9,202 bases of DNA, taken from Flavobacteriaceae bacterium (GTDB lineage: Bacteria; Bacteroidota; Bacteroidia; Flavobacteriales; Flavobacteriaceae). Of this stretch, positions 6,608 through 9,202 are shown piece after piece (position 1 is the first letter of the stretch; each line of letters begins with the position of its first letter). The position numbers and the translations under genes are program-made. Location of the stretch: contig JALWYP010000014.1 of assembly GCA_026992695.1 (NCBI GenBank), positions 1 through 9,202 on the forward strand. The letters are read 5' to 3'. The notes under the pieces were generated by a model that ran no database searches, had not been told where the DNA came from, and was given only the letters and a program-made list of their open reading frames with translations.

Positions 6608-7504
6608 GTGTTATCTATTAAAAAATATGCTGCGATTGATATTGGCTCCAATGCCATTCGCCTTTTAATTGCTACAGCTATATCGTCAAAAGGATCACAA
6701 CCTAAATTTAAGAAAACATCTTTGGTTCGTGTTCCTATTCGGTTAGGAACCGATGTTTTTGTAGGCGGAAAAATTTCTAAAGAAAACTACAAACGCATGA
6801 AAATGGCGTTAAAAGCATTTAAAAAATTAATGAAAGTGCATCAAGTTGAAGCTTACATGGCTTGTGCAACTTCGGCAATGCGAGAAGCCGAAAACGGAAA
6901 AAAAATAGCAAAAAAGCTAAAGAAAAAATCGGGAATTACAATTAAAATAATAGATGGTAAAGAAGAAGCTGCAATTATTGCTTCTACGAATATTAGAGAT
7001 TATATAAAAAATAACAAGGTCTATTTATATGTTGATGTAGGAGGCGGAAGTACTGAGTTTACCGTTATTGCACAAGGTACAAAAGTAGCTTCCCAATCTT
7101 TTAAGTTGGGGACGGTACGAATTCTTAACGGATTGGTAACAGAAGATGTGTGGAATGAAGTAAAAAAATGGATACAAGAATCTACCAAGTCCTATGAGGA
7201 AGTTTGCTTGTTAGGTTCAGGCGGAAATATAAACAGCACCTATAAAGCCAGTGGAAAAAAAATAGGAGAACCCCTAAATTACTTTTATTTAGTCTCGTAT
7301 TACAAAAAAATTAAATCCCTTTCGTATGAAGAACGTATCGAACAGTTAAATATGAATCCGGATAGGGCAGATGTAATTGAACCGGCATTAAAAATTTATC
7401 TTTCTGCTATGAAATGGAGTGGAGCTCAAGATGTTTTTGTGCCTAAAATTGGATTATCAGATGGAATAATAAGAAGTTTGCACCAACAAAACCATCTAAA
7501 TTAA
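6608..7504 (+). CDS. Ppx/GppA-family phosphatase (short exopolyphosphatase)
   Basis: This 298-aa protein belongs to the actin-like ASKHA fold and hydrolyses terminal phosphates from polyphosphate or pppGpp. Motifs in order are AAIDIGSNAIRLLI (8-21, first phosphate loop), CATSAMREAENG (86-97), GKEEA (117-121, the position of the catalytic glutamate), VDVGGGSTEF (142-151, second phosphate loop), GSGGN (203-207), PDRADVIEPA (251-260) and GLSDGII (282-288). It has the two core domains only and lacks the C-terminal domains of the ~500-aa E. coli enzyme, so it resembles the short Ppx type. The start is GTG at 6608, four residues before the conserved KYAAID. It is the last gene of the tightly spaced pdxH-sixA-like-ppx run. 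Polyphosphate versus pppGpp as substrate cannot be decided from sequence. Confidence 0.9.
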   Translation: MLSIKKYAAIDIGSNAIRLLIATAISSKGSQPKFKKTSLVRVPIRLGTDVFVGGKISKENYKRMKMALKAFKKLMKVHQVEAYMACATSAMREAENGKKIAKKLKKKSGITIKIIDGKEEAAIIASTNIRDYIKNNKVYLYVDVGGGSTEFTVIAQGTKVASQSFKLGTVRILNGLVTEDVWNEVKKWIQESTKSYEEVCLLGSGGNINSTYKASGKKIGEPLNYFYLVSYYKKIKSLSYEERIEQLNMNPDRADVIEPALKIYLSAMKWSGAQDVFVPKIGLSDGIIRSLHQQNHLN

Positions 7505-7626
7505 CACTCCTTAACTAGGCTGTATGTGTGTTTTAAAAAGACGGTAACTTTACTTTTTTATAAAACATAAGTACTTAACCGACAAAATTTTACACTTCAT
7601 CGAAATGTAAGTAATTTACTACAAAT

Positions 7627-7653
7627 AGAGCAAAAAAAACTTATTTTTGCTTT
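7627..7653. terminator. possible weak terminator hairpin downstream of the Ppx gene
   Basis: AGCAAAAA (7629-7636) and TTTTTGCT (7644-7651) pair perfectly around a 7-base loop. The stem extends outward by a G-T and an A-T pair, and T7651-7654 forms a short tail. It lies 123 bases after the Ppx stop and before the next plus-strand gene. The stem is mostly A-T, so termination would be weak, and it overlaps a promoter-like TAttTTTG, which may be the real signal. Confidence 0.33.
7642..7649 (+). promoter_or_regulatory. possible -7 promoter element (TAttTTTG) for the four-helix protein gene
   Basis: TATTTTTG is an exact match to the Bacteroidota -7 consensus TAnnTTTG and is followed by C, as is common. 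It lies 55 bases before the ATG at 7705, which would give a leader of roughly 45-50 bases. No TTG is present at the expected upstream spacing, and the rest of the 200-bp intergenic region (7505-7704) shows nothing better. Confidence 0.35.
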
Positions 7654-7674
7654 TCCAAAAAGTATAGTTAATGC

Positions 7675-7697
7675 TTCGAGTAATAAGAAAACTCGAG
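7675..7697 (+). promoter_or_regulatory. small hairpin in the leader just before the start codon
   Basis: TCGAGT (7676-7681) and ACTCGA (7691-7696) are perfect inverted repeats around a 9-base A-rich loop, with a flanking T-G pair. The stem ends 7 bases before the ATG at 7705, so in RNA it could cover the ribosome landing site or, on DNA, serve as a small operator. It is one of the few G/C-containing stems in this region. Function is inferred. Confidence 0.3.
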
Positions 7698-7704
7698 AAA
7701 CACA

Positions 7705-8718
7705 ATGAAAGATAAGTCACTTTTTAAGGATTTATATACCCTTATTCCATTTGTTTTAAGTGGTTTTTTGTGTATTGGGTTAACTATTGTTTTATTAGAT
7801 AAGACATCAAATAATCCCGATTTTTTAGCTGTGTTGGAACGTATTTCTACTACGTTTATGACCATTAGTGGTTTTTTAGCTGTTTTTTTAATGATGTATC
7901 TAGTGTTTTCTACTTTAACGATTAAAAATAGGAAATCCTCGGTAATTAATAATCTCGAAACGGTAACTCAAAAAATGCACAACGTGCGACGAATTGTTGA
8001 GATACTGCTAAAATCCCCTATTTGGATGCAGGGACTTAAAGAGTATATAGACCATGAGTTTTCCGGTTTGTCTTATTTTGATGTTAAAGAGTTTTATAAG
8101 GGGCGTTCAAAGTTAGCAATTGATTTTTTACAAGAGAACAATCACTATGGAGATACAGAAACATTGTACCTGGAATTAAAATCGTTGTTAATGACACGAT
8201 CTAAAGAGCGAAGGTTACCTCGAAAAATTACGTTTCCTAACGTTTATAGCAAGGACATTGTTTTAAAGTGGATTGAACATAAATGTGGCTCCGGATTATT
8301 ATATTATTTTGGGTATAAATATGCGGTGTTTAAAGAAATGTTAGATTTAACTCAAGTTTCTGAAATACATCAAGAAAAGGTAATGAAGCTTGCTTTAGAG
8401 ATAGATAGAGAACATTTTGATGACTCCTCTTTTAATGAAGTTTTTTTGTCGAAATTGGGTGATTATTTAACCAAAGATATTATACCTCAATTATTTCAAT
8501 TATATCACAAGGCAAGTACAGGTTTTACTTCTGTGATGAAGTATATTTATGTTTTATTTATCTTGTTGGTTTTGTTTGGCGTATTGTTACCTCTGCTATA
8601 TATTTTGTTTTCGGTTCCGGTTATTTTCTTAATTATTAGCTATTCTCTGGTTATAAGTATTTTATTTTTTATTACCACTACGTTCTATGGCTTCTTAGCC
8701 AATGAATTAAATAGTTAA
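7705..8718 (+). CDS. uncharacterised membrane protein with paired helices at both ends
   Basis: I do not recognise this 337-aa protein. It has two hydrophobic helices near the N-terminus (about 12-31 and 50-70) and two near the C-terminus (about 278-300 and 302-330). Between them is a soluble, mostly helical and charged domain of about 200 residues (72-275). With four crossings, both termini and the central domain would sit on the same side. The basic residues after helix 2 (IKNRKS) and at the N-terminus (KDKSLFKD) argue for the cytoplasm. No nucleotide-binding loop, HD, protease, nuclease or kinase motif is visible. Notable stretches are SKERRLPRK (166-174) and EIDREHFDDSSFNEVFLSKL (232-251). 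It stands alone, with non-coding DNA before it and a convergent gene after it. The gene is real by length and organisation; its role is unknown. Confidence 0.82.
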   Translation: MKDKSLFKDLYTLIPFVLSGFLCIGLTIVLLDKTSNNPDFLAVLERISTTFMTISGFLAVFLMMYLVFSTLTIKNRKSSVINNLETVTQKMHNVRRIVEILLKSPIWMQGLKEYIDHEFSGLSYFDVKEFYKGRSKLAIDFLQENNHYGDTETLYLELKSLLMTRSKERRLPRKITFPNVYSKDIVLKWIEHKCGSGLLYYFGYKYAVFKEMLDLTQVSEIHQEKVMKLALEIDREHFDDSSFNEVFLSKLGDYLTKDIIPQLFQLYHKASTGFTSVMKYIYVLFILLVLFGVLLPLLYILFSVPVIFLIISYSLVISILFFITTTFYGFLANELNS

Positions 8719-8787
8719 TTATTCAACAAGAATTGCCACATTTATTTCCAAAATCATTTTGTGTCTTTAAAAGAAGGTTTTCCCGTT

Positions 8788-9027
8788 TTATATTGCTTCT
8801 TTCTTATTTTTATCAATAAACAAGTAATAAAAATTAATGAGAATTATAGAAACATTGGTTATAATAATAGGATAGGAGGTGTGAAGCATAAAACCATAAA
8901 TAACAAATAAAAAACATCCTACGCTGTTAATAATTCGTAATTTGGTAACGTCTTTCATCATAAAGGAAACAAGCAACGTTGCCATTGCAAGGTATCCTAC
9001 AATTTCAACTAAAGGTAATCCGAACAT
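8788..9027 (-). CDS. small YgjV-like inner-membrane protein
   Basis: This 79-aa protein consists of three hydrophobic helices (about 6-22, 30-48 and 52-71) with a charged tail (DKNKKEAI). The pattern LRIINSVGCFLFVIYG, followed by a P and N in the third helix (YPIIITN), resembles the YgjV/CBU_0592-type family of small membrane proteins, whose function is not established. Similar flavobacterial proteins are, as I recall, sometimes labelled uroporphyrinogen decarboxylase, which this sequence cannot be. Its ATG is 6 bp downstream of the typA stop on the same strand, so it is probably read from the typA transcript. Confidence 0.78.
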   Translation of the reverse strand: MFGLPLVEIVGYLAMATLLVSFMMKDVTKLRIINSVGCFLFVIYGFMLHTSYPIIITNVSIILINFYYLFIDKNKKEAI

Positions 9028-9033
9028 ATTGAT

Positions 9034-9202
9034 TTATTTTGCTCTTTTTCTATCTACTTCTTTTAATAAAATTTTACGTAACCGAAGATGGTTAGGAGTA
9101 ACTTCAACATATTCATCTTTTTGAATGTACTCTAAAGCTTCTTCCAAAGAGAATTTTATAGCAGGAACAATACGAGCTTTATCATCTGCTCCTGATGAAC
9201 GA
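9034..9202 (-). CDS. typA: translational GTPase TypA/BipA, C-terminal end (partial)
   Basis: Reading the minus strand from the window edge gives 55 residues to a TAA at 9034-9036. The end matches the C-terminus of TypA/BipA: SLEEALEYIQKDEYVEVTP (18-36), then LRLRKILL and the basic tail DRKRAK. This family is a ribosome-associated GTPase with an EF-G-like body and a unique C-terminal domain, linked to ribosome assembly and growth under stress such as cold. The GTPase domain lies outside the window, so its integrity cannot be judged. The YgjV-like gene follows after 6 bp. Confidence 0.93.
   Translation of the reverse strand, partial: RSSGADDKARIVPAIKFSLEEALEYIQKDEYVEVTPNHLRLRKILLKEVDRKRAK

Noticed and set aside
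7705..8718. Assignment of the four-helix protein to a known abortive-infection family
   Set aside because: The membrane layout only loosely recalls such proteins; I see no shared motif, so naming the family would be a guess.
8770..8802. AAAGAAG/CTTCTTT inverted repeat between the convergent genes near 8720-8800
   Set aside because: It has a 19-base loop, low complexity, and one arm lies within the end of the YgjV-like gene; chance is likely.
8942..9124. Plus-strand open frame of 60 codons
   Set aside because: It is antisense to the start of the YgjV-like gene and the typA end, both better supported.

Overview
The window reads as a piece of a Bacteroidota chromosome, most likely from the family Flavobacteriaceae. 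The DNA is AT-rich. It carries a TonB-dependent receptor with an N-terminal carboxypeptidase-like domain, and the gene set looks like flavobacterial housekeeping: a Sir2 deacylase, a TrmH-type methylase, RNase Z, PdxH, a SixA-like phosphatase, a short Ppx/GppA protein and TypA. Two candidate -7 elements resemble the Bacteroidota TAnnTTTG pattern, and classical Shine-Dalgarno sequences are scarce. I see no mobile-element gene, CRISPR array, tRNA or rRNA.

Layout. Positions 1-54 may hold the tail of an upstream plus-strand gene. Positions 62-224 form a long, nested, imperfect palindrome outside any gene, the most unusual non-coding structure here. A 725-aa TonB-dependent receptor follows (367-2544). 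It converges, with a 7-bp gap, on a minus-strand pair: a class III-type Sir2 deacylase (3114-3788) and, one base downstream of it, a small helical HEAT-like protein (2552-3112).

Divergent from the sirtuin is a plus-strand series. It begins with a TrmH-like SpoU methyltransferase that must start at TTG, followed one base later by ribonuclease Z. After 63 bp come pdxH, a SixA-like histidine phosphatase (start 6111) and a Ppx/GppA phosphatase (GTG start 6608), packed with 8-bp gaps. This plus-strand block combines RNA modification and processing, vitamin B6 cofactor supply and phosphate or polyphosphate metabolism. No polyphosphate kinase gene lies between the last two genes, although I associate the three with one another in relatives.

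Positions 7505-7704 are non-coding, with an inverted repeat, a promoter-like TAttTTTG and a small hairpin just before the next start. They precede an unrecognised 337-aa protein with two transmembrane helices at each end (7705-8718). Convergent to it, on the minus strand, are the C-terminal end of TypA/BipA (running off the window) and a 79-aa YgjV-like membrane protein 6 bp downstream of it.

Most of the window is ordinary core genome. The points worth a second look are the 163-bp palindrome, the sirtuin with only one cysteine, the four-helix protein of unknown function, and the missing ppk.
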